Below are positions 34,373 to 43,257 of a stretch of 64,000 nucleotides of DNA, in pieces. Source of the DNA: Massilia forsythiae (lineage in GTDB: Bacteria > Pseudomonadota > Gammaproteobacteria > Burkholderiales > Burkholderiaceae_D); the NCBI RefSeq assembly GCF_012849555.1, contig NZ_CP051685.1, positions 5,580,001-5,644,000 of the forward strand, written 5' to 3'. Below the pieces are notes generated by a model. It worked only from the letters and a program-made list of their open reading frames with translations, searched no databases and was not told the DNA's origin. Positions within the stretch are counted from its first letter, which is position 1. Each line of letters begins with the position of its first letter. Both the position numbers and the translations under genes were made by a program.

Positions 34373-35530
34373 ATGGATTTCAGAACGAAAGCATTGGTTG
34401 CAAGTGTTGTACTGGGGTGGTCGATGTCCGCCATGGGCGCCGAACCGATCAAGATCGGGGTGTCCGGCCCGTTCACCGGCGGGTCGGCGCCGATGGGCGT
34501 GTCGATGCGCGATGGCGTCAAGCTCGCCGTGGCTGAGATCAATACCAAGGGCGGGGTGCTGGGGCGCCAGTTGCAGATCGTCGAGCGCGACGACGAAGCC
34601 AAGCCCGAGCGCGGCGTGCAAATCGCCCAGGAACTCATCAACAAGGAAAAGGTGGTGGCCACCGTCGGCTACATCAACACCACCGTGGCGCTGGCATCGC
34701 AGCGCTTCTACCAGGACGCGCGCATCCCGGTGATGAACAACGTGGCCACCGGTTCCGTGATCACCAAGCAGTTTGCCGCCAAGCCGGAAAACTACGTGTT
34801 CCGCAATTCCGCCAACGACACCATCCAGTCCGCCATGATCGTCGAGGAAGCGGTGACGCGGCGCGGCTTCAAGAAGGTGGCGATCCTGGCCGACTCCACC
34901 AGCTATGGCCAGCTCGGCCGCGAAGACCTGGAAAAGGCGCTGGCCGCCAAGGGCGTCAAACCGGTCGCCGTGGAAAAGTACAACCTCAAGGACGTCGACA
35001 TGACGCCGCAGCTGCTCAAGGCCAAGGGCGGCGGCGCCGAGGTGGTGCTGACCTACGGCATCGGCCCGGAACTGGCGCAGATCGCCAACGGCATGGAAAA
35101 GCTGAACTGGAAGGTGCCGATGATCGGCAGCTGGACGCTGGCGATGGCCAACTTCATCGACAACGCCGGCAAGAACGCCGAAGGCACGCGCATGCCGCAG
35201 ACCTTCATCCAGGAAGCCGACTCGCCCCGGCGCAAGGCCTTCATCGACGCCTACGTGAAAACCTACAACCCGCCGGCCGGGCGCATGCCGTCCGCCGTCT
35301 CGGCGGCGCAGGGCTACGATTCCGTCTACCTGCTGGCCGCCGCCATCAAGCAGGCGGGCAGCACCGACGGGCCCAAGGTGCGCGCCGCGCTGGAAGACCT
35401 GAACGAGCGCATCGAGGGCGTGGTCGCTACCTACAGCAAGCCCTACAGCAAGACCGACCACGAAGCGATCGACTTCAACAATACCCGCTTCGGCGAAGTG
35501 CGCGGCGGACGCGTGGTGGTCGCCAAGTAA
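34373..35530 (+). CDS. Branched-chain amino acid type ABC substrate-binding protein
   Basis: A 385-aa periplasmic binding protein of the LivJ/LivK class. Signal peptide (LVASVVLGWSMSAMGA) then the Peripla_BP_6 fold: IKIGVSGPFTGGSAPMG, REINxKGG-like AVAEINTKGGVLGRQL, VVATVGYINTTVAL, VPMIGSWTL and SAAQGYDSVYLLA. The family binds branched-chain or aromatic amino acids, urea or aromatic acids; the ligand cannot be set from sequence. Ribosome site ACGGAGA. First gene of a four-gene transport operon. Confidence 0.93.
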   Translation: MDFRTKALVASVVLGWSMSAMGAEPIKIGVSGPFTGGSAPMGVSMRDGVKLAVAEINTKGGVLGRQLQIVERDDEAKPERGVQIAQELINKEKVVATVGYINTTVALASQRFYQDARIPVMNNVATGSVITKQFAAKPENYVFRNSANDTIQSAMIVEEAVTRRGFKKVAILADSTSYGQLGREDLEKALAAKGVKPVAVEKYNLKDVDMTPQLLKAKGGGAEVVLTYGIGPELAQIANGMEKLNWKVPMIGSWTLAMANFIDNAGKNAEGTRMPQTFIQEADSPRRKAFIDAYVKTYNPPAGRMPSAVSAAQGYDSVYLLAAAIKQAGSTDGPKVRAALEDLNERIEGVVATYSKPYSKTDHEAIDFNNTRFGEVRGGRVVVAK

Positions 35531-35543
35531 GGCCGTCGTCGTC

Positions 35544-35569
35544 GTGCGTGCGCCGGCCGCGGCACGCAC
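35544..35569 (+). other. Stem-loop between binding protein and permease genes
   Basis: GTGCGTGC, a 10-base GC-rich loop, then GCACGCAC, without a T-run. Such hairpins behind the binding-protein gene often stabilise the upstream transcript so that it is made in excess over the membrane parts. That role here is an inference. Confidence 0.4.
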
Positions 35570-35642
35570 CGGCTCGTCGAACGGCGGCCCTGGTACCCGG
35601 CCGCCTCGTCGCTCCAGTCCTGTCGTCCAAGGGGAAGCAAGC

Positions 35643-36533
35643 ATGGAAATCCTGTTGCAGCTGGTGTTCAGCGGGATCGCGCTCGGCATGATCTACGCCG
35701 TCATCGCGTTCGGCTACCAATTGACCTTCGCCACCTCCGGCACCCTCAACTTCGGCCAGGGCGAGGCGCTGATGCTGGGCGCGCTGGTCGGCCTCAGCCT
35801 GGCCGGCAGTATCCACGGCGGCCCGTACCTGAACTATTGGCTGGCGATCCCGATCGTGATCGCCTTCGGCGCCCTGCAGGGCGCGCTGGTCGAATGGATC
35901 GGCGTGCGCCCGGCGATCCGCCAGAAATCCGAGTTCGGCTGGATCATGTCCACCATCGCGCTGGCGATCATCTTCAAGAACGTGGCCGAGAACATCTGGG
36001 GCAAGGAAGACATGCCCTTCCCCTCCCCGCTCGACTCGACCCCGCTGCAGGTGCTGGGCGCCAACGTGCAGCCGATGCAGCTGGCGGTGGTAGCCGGGGC
36101 GCTGGCGATCATGCTGGCGGTCGAGCTGTTCAACCGCAAGTCGATCTATGGCAAGGCCGTGGTCGCCACCGCCAACGACCGCGACGCCGCCGGCCTGATG
36201 GGCATCGACACCGGCCGCGTGATCACCTTCTCGTACGCGCTGTCCTCGGCCACCGCCGCCTTCGCCGGGGTGCTGGTGGCGCCGATCACGCTCACCGGCG
36301 CCACCATGGGCGCCTCGCTCGGCCTGAAGGCGTTCGCGGTGGCGATCATCGGCGGCCTGACCTCGGGCCTGGGCGCCATCGTCGGCGGCCTGATCATGGG
36401 CATCGCCGAGACCGCGGCCGGCTACTACATCTCGACCGGCTACAAGGACGTGCCCGGCCTGCTGCTGCTGCTGCTGGTGCTGGCGGTGAAACCGTCCGGC
36501 CTGTTCGGCAAGGCCGCCATCAAGAAGGTATGA
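35643..36533 (+). CDS. livH: Branched-chain amino acid ABC permease, LivH type
   Basis: A 296-aa membrane protein with eight or so helices. It starts LLQLVFSGIALGMIYAVIAFGYQLTFATSGTLNFGQGEALMLGAL in segments, the standard LivH opening with the NFGQGE loop. The LivH-type coupling segment lies near AVVATANDRDAAGLMGID, which contacts the ATPase. Ribosome site AAGGGGAAG. The stop is followed within two bases by the start of the fused LivM-LivG gene. Confidence 0.93.
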   Translation: MEILLQLVFSGIALGMIYAVIAFGYQLTFATSGTLNFGQGEALMLGALVGLSLAGSIHGGPYLNYWLAIPIVIAFGALQGALVEWIGVRPAIRQKSEFGWIMSTIALAIIFKNVAENIWGKEDMPFPSPLDSTPLQVLGANVQPMQLAVVAGALAIMLAVELFNRKSIYGKAVVATANDRDAAGLMGIDTGRVITFSYALSSATAAFAGVLVAPITLTGATMGASLGLKAFAVAIIGGLTSGLGAIVGGLIMGIAETAAGYYISTGYKDVPGLLLLLLVLAVKPSGLFGKAAIKKV

Positions 36534-36535
36534 GC

Positions 36536-38599
36536 ATGGACACGACAAAACCCGTCGAGGCGCAGGGCGCGCCTTCCGCGGTGATGCGGCCGCGCGGCGC
36601 GCTCGTCGCCGCCGCGCTGGGCGTGGCGGCGCTGGCGCTGTTCCCGCAGCTGGTCACCAACCCGTACTACGTGCACCTGGTCGAGACCATCCTGATTTAC
36701 GCGATCCTGCTGTTCGGGCTGGACATCGTGGTCGGCTATACCGGCCAGGTCTCGCTCGGCCACGCCGGCCTGTTCGGTGTCGGCTCCTACGTCACCGGCG
36801 TCTTGATCGTCACGCTGGGCGCGCCCTGGTATGTCGCCATCCCCGCCAGCATCGGCGGCGCCGCGCTGTTCGGCGCCATCCTGGCGCTGCCGGCGCTGCG
36901 CGTCACCGGCCCCTACCTGGCGATGGTGACGCTGGCCTTCGGCACCATCGTGCAGATCCTGATCAACGAGATGTCCTTCCTGACCCAGGGGCCGATGGGG
37001 ATCACGCTGTCCAAGCCCACGACGTTCGGCGAGCCGCTCGGCGAGACCGGCTATTTCTACATGGTGGCGGCGTGCATGGCGGTCTCGCTGCTGGTGGTCG
37101 ACCGCCTGCTGACATCGCATTTCGGGCGCGCTTTCGAAGCGCTGCGCGACAGCCCGATCGCCTCCGACTGCATGGGGGTCTCGGTGTACCGCTACAAGGT
37201 GATCGCCTTCGTGGTCAGCGCCGCCTTCGCCGGCCTGGCCGGCAGCCTGTACGCGTATTCGGAACAGTACATCGCGCCCAATACCTACAACTTCGAGCTG
37301 ACCATCCTGTTCCTGCTGGCGGTGATCATGGGCGGACGCAAGAGCCGCGTCGGCGCGCTGCTCGGCGCCGCCATCGTGGTCATGCTGCCCAGCCTGCTGG
37401 CCGACATCGACCTGTTCCGCAGGATCGCGCTGGCGGCGCTGGCGCTGGCCGTGGCAGGCGCAGGGTTCGCGCTGGAGCGCCGGCACCGGGACGGCGGCGC
37501 GGCCGAGGGCGCGCGGCTGCGCAAGCTGGCGGTGCCGGTCGCGGCCACCGCCGCCCTGGCCTTCTTTGCGTACCGCCTCGACAGCATGGTCGACTGGCGC
37601 CTGACCATCTTCGGCCTGATGACGCTGTTCGTGGTGTACTACCTGCAGGACGGCATCGTCGGCTTCGCGCGCAGCCTAGCCGGACGCGCACGCGTGCATG
37701 CCGCAGCGCCGCCGGCCGGCGCGGGCGCGGACGTGGACGTGGACGCGGGCAGCGTCGACGCCTTCGGCGGCAGCCCGGCCGCGCCCGGCGCGCAGCCTGC
37801 CGGCGCCGATGGTCTCGAGGCCGAGCTGCTGCGCGTCGAGCAGGTCTTGATGCAGTTCGGCGGCCTGAAGGCGCTGAACCGGGTCGACCTGCAGGTGGCG
37901 CGCGGCAGCGTGCACGGCCTGATCGGCCCCAACGGTTCCGGCAAGAGCACGATGATGAACGTCCTCACCGGCATCTACAAGCCGACCGCCGGCCAGGTGG
38001 TGTTTTGCGGCGCGCCGATCGGCGCAAGCACGCCGTCGCAGATCGCGCTCGGCGGCATCGCCCGCACCTTCCAGAACGTGCAGCTGTTCGGCGAGATGAC
38101 GACGCTGGAAAACGTGCTGGTCGGCCTGCACCACAGCTTCCGATCGACCTGGCTGGACGCCATGCTGCACACGCCGCGCCAGCGCCGCGAAGAAGCCGCG
38201 GCGCGCCGGCGCGCGCTGGCGATCCTGGACTTCACCGGACTGGCGGCGCTCGCCGGCGAGGAAGCGCGCAACCTCCCCTACGGCAAGCAGCGCCTGCTGG
38301 AGATCGGCCGCGCGCTGGCGCTCGACCCGCGCCTGCTGCTGCTGGACGAACCGGCCGCCGGCCTGACCGCGCCCGACATCCGCGAACTGATGGCGATCAT
38401 CCGCAAGATCCGCGACCACGGCGTGACCATCGTCCTGATCGAGCACCACATGGACGTGGTGATGGCCTTGTCCGATACCGTCACCGTGCTCGACTTCGGC
38501 CAGAAGATCGCCGAAGGCACGCCGGCGCGGGTACAGTCGGACCCGAAAGTGATCGAAGCCTATCTCGGCGGCAGCAGCGACGCCTCCGCCGCCGCCTGA
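36536..38599 (+). CDS. Fused LivM permease and LivG ATPase
   Basis: 687 aa. Residues to about 300 are a LivM permease (DIVVGYTGQVSLGHAGLFGVGSY; coupling motif AFEALRDSPIASDCMGV). About 80-100 residues with two or three extra hydrophobic segments follow, then an Ala/Gly/Asp linker (about 382-420). The ATPase then has Walker A GPNGSGKST, the LivG-type IARTFQNVQLF, a signature region NLPYGKQRLLEIGRAL in place of canonical LSGGQ, Walker B LLLLDEPAAGL and the H-loop IEHHMDVVM. I chose the second ATG because AGAAGG lies 7 bases upstream; ATG at 36530 overlaps the livH stop. Confidence 0.92.
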   Translation: MDTTKPVEAQGAPSAVMRPRGALVAAALGVAALALFPQLVTNPYYVHLVETILIYAILLFGLDIVVGYTGQVSLGHAGLFGVGSYVTGVLIVTLGAPWYVAIPASIGGAALFGAILALPALRVTGPYLAMVTLAFGTIVQILINEMSFLTQGPMGITLSKPTTFGEPLGETGYFYMVAACMAVSLLVVDRLLTSHFGRAFEALRDSPIASDCMGVSVYRYKVIAFVVSAAFAGLAGSLYAYSEQYIAPNTYNFELTILFLLAVIMGGRKSRVGALLGAAIVVMLPSLLADIDLFRRIALAALALAVAGAGFALERRHRDGGAAEGARLRKLAVPVAATAALAFFAYRLDSMVDWRLTIFGLMTLFVVYYLQDGIVGFARSLAGRARVHAAAPPAGAGADVDVDAGSVDAFGGSPAAPGAQPAGADGLEAELLRVEQVLMQFGGLKALNRVDLQVARGSVHGLIGPNGSGKSTMMNVLTGIYKPTAGQVVFCGAPIGASTPSQIALGGIARTFQNVQLFGEMTTLENVLVGLHHSFRSTWLDAMLHTPRQRREEAAARRRALAILDFTGLAALAGEEARNLPYGKQRLLEIGRALALDPRLLLLDEPAAGLTAPDIRELMAIIRKIRDHGVTIVLIEHHMDVVMALSDTVTVLDFGQKIAEGTPARVQSDPKVIEAYLGGSSDASAAA

Positions 38600-38608
38600 G
38601 GAGAACCC

Positions 38609-39337
38609 ATGCTGTCGATACAGAACCTGCACGCCGCCTACGGCAAGGTCGACGTGCTGCACGGGATCTCGCTGGACGTCCCGAAGGGCAAGCTGGTGAC
38701 GCTGATCGGCTCCAACGGCGCCGGCAAGACCACCACCATGCGCGCCATCTCCGGCATGATCAAGCCGCGCAGCGGCCGGGTGCAGCTGGACGGGCGCGAC
38801 ATCGCCGGCCTGGATTCGCACCGCATCGCGCGCGCCGGCCTGGCCCATTCGCCGGAGGGCCGACGCGTGTTCGCCACCATGAGCGTGACCGACAACCTGC
38901 TGCTGGGCGCCTTTGCGCGCTTTACGCGCGCGCGGCCGAAGGGCGACATCGCGCGCGACCTGGAACGCGCGCTGGAACTGTTCCCGCGCCTGAAGGAACG
39001 GCGCACGCAGCTGGCCGGCACCCTGTCCGGCGGCGAGCAGCAGATGCTGGCGATGGCGCGCGCGGTGATGCTGAACCCGGAGGTCGTGCTGCTGGACGAA
39101 CCGTCGATGGGACTGGCGCCGATCCTGGTGGACGAGGTATTCCGCATCATCGCGCGCCTGAAAGCGGAAGGCGTGACCATGCTGCTGGTGGAGCAGTTCG
39201 CGCAGGCGGCGCTGAACGTGGCGGATTACGGCTACGTGCTGGAGAACGGGCGCATCGCGGTGCATGGAGCGGCGGAAAGCTTGCGCAACGATCCGAAGGT
39301 GGTGGCGGCCTACCTGGGTGGCGGACAGGCGCACTGA
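38609..39337 (+). CDS. livF: Branched-chain amino acid ABC ATPase, LivF type
   Basis: A 242-aa ATP-binding subunit. Walker A GSNGAGKTT, Q-loop region GLAHSPEGRRVFATMSVTDNLLLGA, signature TLSGGEQQMLAMARAVM, Walker B VVLLDEPSMGLAP and LLVEQFAQAAL are all present, and the length is normal. GAGGAGA ribosome site, 9 bases after the fusion gene. It pairs with the ATPase half of the fusion to drive the transporter. Confidence 0.95.
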   Translation: MLSIQNLHAAYGKVDVLHGISLDVPKGKLVTLIGSNGAGKTTTMRAISGMIKPRSGRVQLDGRDIAGLDSHRIARAGLAHSPEGRRVFATMSVTDNLLLGAFARFTRARPKGDIARDLERALELFPRLKERRTQLAGTLSGGEQQMLAMARAVMLNPEVVLLDEPSMGLAPILVDEVFRIIARLKAEGVTMLLVEQFAQAALNVADYGYVLENGRIAVHGAAESLRNDPKVVAAYLGGGQAH

Positions 39338-39490
39338 CACGGCGCCGAGGCGAATGAGCGCCGCGCGAATGAATGGCGTGCGCCATCAAATTCGTCAATC
39401 ATGTACATTTTTATAACCGCTGCCGCGATCGTGCCCATACGCGATTCGCGCAGCCTGGCCATCCTTATTCACCATCAGCGAGAGCAAGAT

Positions 39491-40081
39491 ATGTCCGACA
39501 AAAACGCGAAAGACAACCAGAAAGACAAAGACAACCACATCGTCCAGGAATTCGGCGCATTGCAGCCGGTCCGTATCGGCCTGGATGCGGAAGTCCGTAC
39601 CAAGAGCGTGCAGGCCCTGAACCGCCTGCTGGCCCACACCATGGCCATGCGCGACGCCTACAAAAAGGCCCACTGGCAGACCGCCGGCGCCACCTTCTAC
39701 GAACTGCACCTGCTGTTCGACAAGCACTACGAAGAGCAGGCCGAATTGATGGATTCGATTGCCGAGCGCATCCAGACCCTGGGCGGCGTGACGATCTCCC
39801 TGCCGGGCGACGTCGCCAGCGAATCGGAAATCGCGCGCGCACCGCGCGGCCGCGAGACCGCGCGCGCCCAGCTCGACCGCCTGGCCAACGGCCACGAAAC
39901 CATCCTGCTGGATGCGCGCCCGCTGGGCCGCGAAGCCGACGACAACGGCGACGACGGTACCAACGACCTGATCGTCAGCGAAATCGTGCGCACCAACGAA
40001 CTGCAGAGCTGGTTCATCGTGCAGCACCTGTCGCGTCATTCGGAGCTGGGCGATACGCAGTCGCCGTCCAACAAGGGCTGA
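39491..40081 (+). CDS. dps: Dps/ferritin-like DNA-protection protein
   Basis: A 196-aa Dps-family protein that stores iron as mineral and protects DNA under starvation or peroxide. The ferroxidase site residues are seen in AHWQTAGATFYELHLLFDKHYEEQAELMDSIAERI across its segments (His, Asp and Glu at the dimer interface). A charged Lys/Asp-rich N-terminal tail (DKNAKDNQKDKDNH) could bind DNA. The C-terminus (about 150-196) is longer than in short Dps. Start at the ATG after AGAGCAAGAT; closed by a strong terminator. Confidence 0.9.
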   Translation: MSDKNAKDNQKDKDNHIVQEFGALQPVRIGLDAEVRTKSVQALNRLLAHTMAMRDAYKKAHWQTAGATFYELHLLFDKHYEEQAELMDSIAERIQTLGGVTISLPGDVASESEIARAPRGRETARAQLDRLANGHETILLDARPLGREADDNGDDGTNDLIVSEIVRTNELQSWFIVQHLSRHSELGDTQSPSNKG

Positions 40082-40126
40082 TTCCCGCCCCGATCGGCGC
40101 CGGCCCCTCGACCTGCGCCAGCCGAA

Positions 40127-40157
40127 AGCCCCGTGCTCGACGAGCATGGGGCTTTTT
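40127..40157 (+). terminator. Rho-independent terminator after dps
   Basis: 12-bp stem AGCCCCGTGCTC / GAGCATGGGGCT with one G-T wobble, 3-base loop and five T, 45 bases after the stop. Confidence 0.9.
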
Positions 40158-40334
40158 CATGCGTCGCGGCTTTGGCCGAATGCATCGCAGGAACCGATAC
40201 CGCTTCGTGTATGGGACGCGGAAAAAAAGTCATTCGTGGATTCCTGTCGCCTGGGGCACCATGGGCTTGGCGCGTCCGCCCGTGGGCGTGCCGGAGACAA
40301 TCACCGCACACCTACAACGAAAAGGACGGTCACC

Positions 40335-41276
40335 ATGCGATTCACACTCCCCTTCAAGCAACTCGCCGCGCTCGGCAGCCTGGGCCTCGCCTGCCTCGCG
40401 CCCCTGCCGGCCGCGCAGGCGGCCACATGGACCCTGTCGGGCGACCTGGTCACGCACGACCCGAGCATGTTCGTGGAAGGCAGCACCTGGTGGGTATTCG
40501 AGACCAGCGACACCGGCCTCGGCGTGAAGTATTCCGCCGACGGACACAAATGGACGCAAGGCGTGAGCCTGTTCGGCGGCGGCCTGTCGTGGTGGGGTGC
40601 GTACAACGGCAATACCAAGAGCGCCTGGGCGCCCGACATCCACGTGTGGAACGGCAAGGCGATCGTCTACTACGCCGTGTCGACCTTCGGGTCGCGCCAT
40701 TCGGCCATCGGGCTGGCCACGGCGACCTCGATCGCCAAGGGCGACTGGGTCGACCGCGGCGTCGTCCTCAGTTCGAACACCAGCGACGACTTCAATGCGA
40801 TCGACCCGAACTTTTCGGTGGATGCCTCCGGCCAGCCGTGGCTCACCTACGGCTCGTGGTCGACCGGCATCTACACCGTGCGGCTCGACGCCGGCACCCT
40901 TAAGCCGAGCGGGTCGCGCTATCGCCTGGCGGCCGACAGCACGGGAATCGAAAACGCCTTCGTCATGCGCAACGGCGGCTATTACTACCTGTTCGTCTCG
41001 AAGGGAACCTGCTGCGACGGCGCCAACAGCACCTACCGCATCGCCTACGGACGCTCGACCAGCATGACCGGGCCGTATCTCGACAAGAACGGCGTGAACA
41101 TGGTGAACGGCGGCGGCACGGTCCTGGAGGCCGGCGCCGGCCGCTGGATCGCGCCGGGCGGCGAATCGGTGGCCAACGGGGCGATGATCCGGCACAAGAA
41201 GGACAGCACCAACAACTACACGCCGATCATGTTCATCAGCGACCTGGCGTTCTCGAACGGCTGGCCGACGTTCTGA
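40335..41276 (+). CDS. Secreted GH43 arabinan endo-1,5-alpha-L-arabinanase
   Basis: A 313-aa exported glycoside hydrolase that would cut the arabinan backbone of pectin. The signal peptide ends at AAQAA. Five-bladed propeller motifs are clear: HDPSMFVEG with the catalytic base Asp, SAWAPDIHVW, FNAIDPNFSVD with the pKa-tuning Asp, GIENAFVM with the acid Glu, and SKGTCCDG. The C-terminal blade reads RWIAPGGESV, and the protein ends shortly after, a little shorter than many relatives. Ribosome site AAGGA. No arabinose uptake genes are nearby. Confidence 0.9.
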   Translation: MRFTLPFKQLAALGSLGLACLAPLPAAQAATWTLSGDLVTHDPSMFVEGSTWWVFETSDTGLGVKYSADGHKWTQGVSLFGGGLSWWGAYNGNTKSAWAPDIHVWNGKAIVYYAVSTFGSRHSAIGLATATSIAKGDWVDRGVVLSSNTSDDFNAIDPNFSVDASGQPWLTYGSWSTGIYTVRLDAGTLKPSGSRYRLAADSTGIENAFVMRNGGYYYLFVSKGTCCDGANSTYRIAYGRSTSMTGPYLDKNGVNMVNGGGTVLEAGAGRWIAPGGESVANGAMIRHKKDSTNNYTPIMFISDLAFSNGWPTF

Positions 41277-41279
41277 ACC

Positions 41280-42020
41280 ATGAGGCGCCCCGCATCCACA
41301 ACCGGGCCGGTGGGACGCGCCGGCCTTGCCGTGGCCATCGCGGCGCTGTGCGCGGCGGCGCTGTACCGGCACGACGGCGCCATCCCGGACGCGCCGCGCC
41401 AGGCGCAGCCCGGCCCGGCACCGACGCCTGCGGCGCCGACCGCGCAGCCGCCGGCGCCGCTCCCCTCTCCGTCCGCGCAACTGTTCACCACGGAAGACGG
41501 CAGCCTGATCGTCGACCCGGGCCTGCTCGACACGATCGAATTTTTCCTGGTCGTCCATCCCGGCCGGGGCATCGCCGGGTTGAACGACTTCCTCGCGCAG
41601 CGCTTGCCTGCCGCGGCGCGGCGCGAGGCGCTACGGATCGCAGCGGACTATCAGGTCTACATGAAGGAATACGACGCCGTCCTGGCTGCGCATAATCTGC
41701 AGGCGCATGCCGTGCCGGTGGCTTCGGTCGACCTGGCCCGGATCGACGCCTGGGCCCGGCAGCGCAGCCGCCTGCGGCAAACGATGTTCGGCATCGACGT
41801 TGCACGCCGGTGGTTCGACAACGACGACGTGCGGCTGGCGCAGGCCATCGAGGAATTGCGGCATGGCGCGACGGCGGCAGGCGCAACGGAACCCGGTCCC
41901 GATCCGCGCCATGCGCCCGGGCCGGCGCTGTTGCGCGACGAAGCCGCGCAACGCGCGTTGTACCTGCAGCGCCTGCTCGACGATGCGACCACCAGTTTCC
42001 GAGAACGCCTGGGCCGCTAG
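41280..42020 (+). CDS. Lipase secretion chaperone-like protein
   Basis: A 246-aa protein with an N-terminal membrane anchor (VGRAGLAVAIAALCAAALY) and a Pro/Ala-rich spacer (about 34-60), the layout of Lif foldases. The next part, EDGSLIVDPGLLDTIEFFL, resembles the family's G-L-V-D...FDYFL segment. LPAAARREALRIAADYQVYMKEY and RQTMFGIDVARRWF follow the same order as in the family. It is shorter than classical chaperones (about 340 aa), and no lipase is in the window. It starts 3 bases after the arabinanase gene, so co-expression is likely. The family call is by motif order only. Confidence 0.6.
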   Translation: MRRPASTTGPVGRAGLAVAIAALCAAALYRHDGAIPDAPRQAQPGPAPTPAAPTAQPPAPLPSPSAQLFTTEDGSLIVDPGLLDTIEFFLVVHPGRGIAGLNDFLAQRLPAAARREALRIAADYQVYMKEYDAVLAAHNLQAHAVPVASVDLARIDAWARQRSRLRQTMFGIDVARRWFDNDDVRLAQAIEELRHGATAAGATEPGPDPRHAPGPALLRDEAAQRALYLQRLLDDATTSFRERLGR

Positions 42021-42029
42021 ATGCCGGTT

Positions 42030-43223
42030 TTACGCCGCCAGTTGCCGGATCGCCGCCACCAGCGCATCAAGATCGGCCGGCGCCGTGTACAGGTGCGGCG
42101 TCACCCGCACGCATTCCTCGTCCCCGATATAGCGCGCCACCGTGAAGATGCGGTGCTGCGCCATCAGCCGCTCGGCGACGTCCTGGACCGCCATCCCCTC
42201 CACCTGGAAGCTGCCGATCGCGCAATGTCTGTGCGGATCGCGCGGCGTCAGCACGCGCACGCGCGGCAACGCGCGTACCCGCTCCATCCAGTAGCCGGCC
42301 AGCCAGCGCAGGCGCGCCTCCTTGTTGCGCGCTCCCACGGCGTAGTGGAAATCGAGCGCATCCTCGATCGCCATGACCGGCGCCGGCGGCACCGCGCCGA
42401 AGTGCCCCAGCTTGTCGATGTCGCCGGCGGCGTGGCCGACGTCGCCGTACAGCGGCGCGATGTCGGCGATGCGCTCGCGCGCGATGTAGAGCAGCCCGGT
42501 CCCCAGCGGCGCCCCGACCCACTTGTGCAGGTTGAAGGCGGCGAACGGCACGCCCAGATCGGGCAAGCGGTAGTCGAGCTGGGCCAGCGAATGGGCGCCG
42601 TCGGCGAGGACGTCGACGCCGTGCCGGCGCGCCATGGCGGCGATCTTCGCCACCGGCATGACCTGGCCGGTGCGGTGCACGATGTGCGTCACCAGCAGCA
42701 GGCGCGTGCGCGGCGCGATCGCCCGTTCGTAGCGCGCCACGATGGCCTCGTCGCCGTCCGGGTCGAGCGGCACGTCGACATACGACAGCGCCAGCTCCTT
42801 GCGCGCCGCCAGCATCTGCAGCGTGTCGAGCGCGCTGTCGTAGTCGTGGCGCGCCAGCAGCACGTCGTCGCCGGGCGCGAACGGATAGCCCTGCAGCAGG
42901 ATGTTGAGCGACTCGACCGCGCTGCGCGTGATCAGGAGTTCGTCCGCCCCCACCCCGGCAAAGGCGGCCAGCGCCGCCTTGACGCGCGCCAGCCGTTCGG
43001 GAAAACGCACGCGCAGGAAGTAGCCGGTTTCGGCGTCGACCTGGTCCTGGTAGCGGCGCAGCGCCCGGCGCACCGGGTCGGCCGGCATGCCGAAGTAGCC
43101 GTTCTCCAGGTTGATGAAGTCGGGCGACGGCGAGAATTGCGCGCGCACCGCGCCCCAGAAGGTGTCGTCGTCCGGCGCCACGTCGGCGCCGGGTGGGTAG
43201 GCGGGATGGATCGGTGGCGGCAA
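42030..43223 (-). CDS. Class V aminotransferase-fold PLP enzyme
   Basis: A 397-aa PLP-dependent enzyme of the NifS/isopenicillin-N-epimerase-like group. Features: FINLENGYFGMPADPVRRAL, TRSAVESLNILLQGY, VLADGAHSLAQLDYRLPDLGV with the PLP-ring Asp, and FAAFNLHKWVGAPLGTGLLY with the Schiff-base Lys. No Cys-transfer loop typical of desulphurases is evident. It converges with the chaperone-like gene and is on the same strand as glycerate kinase, 34 bases downstream of that gene's stop. Substrate unknown. Confidence 0.85.
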   Translation of the reverse strand: MPPPIHPAYPPGADVAPDDDTFWGAVRAQFSPSPDFINLENGYFGMPADPVRRALRRYQDQVDAETGYFLRVRFPERLARVKAALAAFAGVGADELLITRSAVESLNILLQGYPFAPGDDVLLARHDYDSALDTLQMLAARKELALSYVDVPLDPDGDEAIVARYERAIAPRTRLLLVTHIVHRTGQVMPVAKIAAMARRHGVDVLADGAHSLAQLDYRLPDLGVPFAAFNLHKWVGAPLGTGLLYIARERIADIAPLYGDVGHAAGDIDKLGHFGAVPPAPVMAIEDALDFHYAVGARNKEARLRWLAGYWMERVRALPRVRVLTPRDPHRHCAIGSFQVEGMAVQDVAERLMAQHRIFTVARYIGDEECVRVTPHLYTAPADLDALVAAIRQLAA

Positions 43224-43257
43224 GCGTGGCTCCGGCTGGTGTCGGGAAAACCTTATC

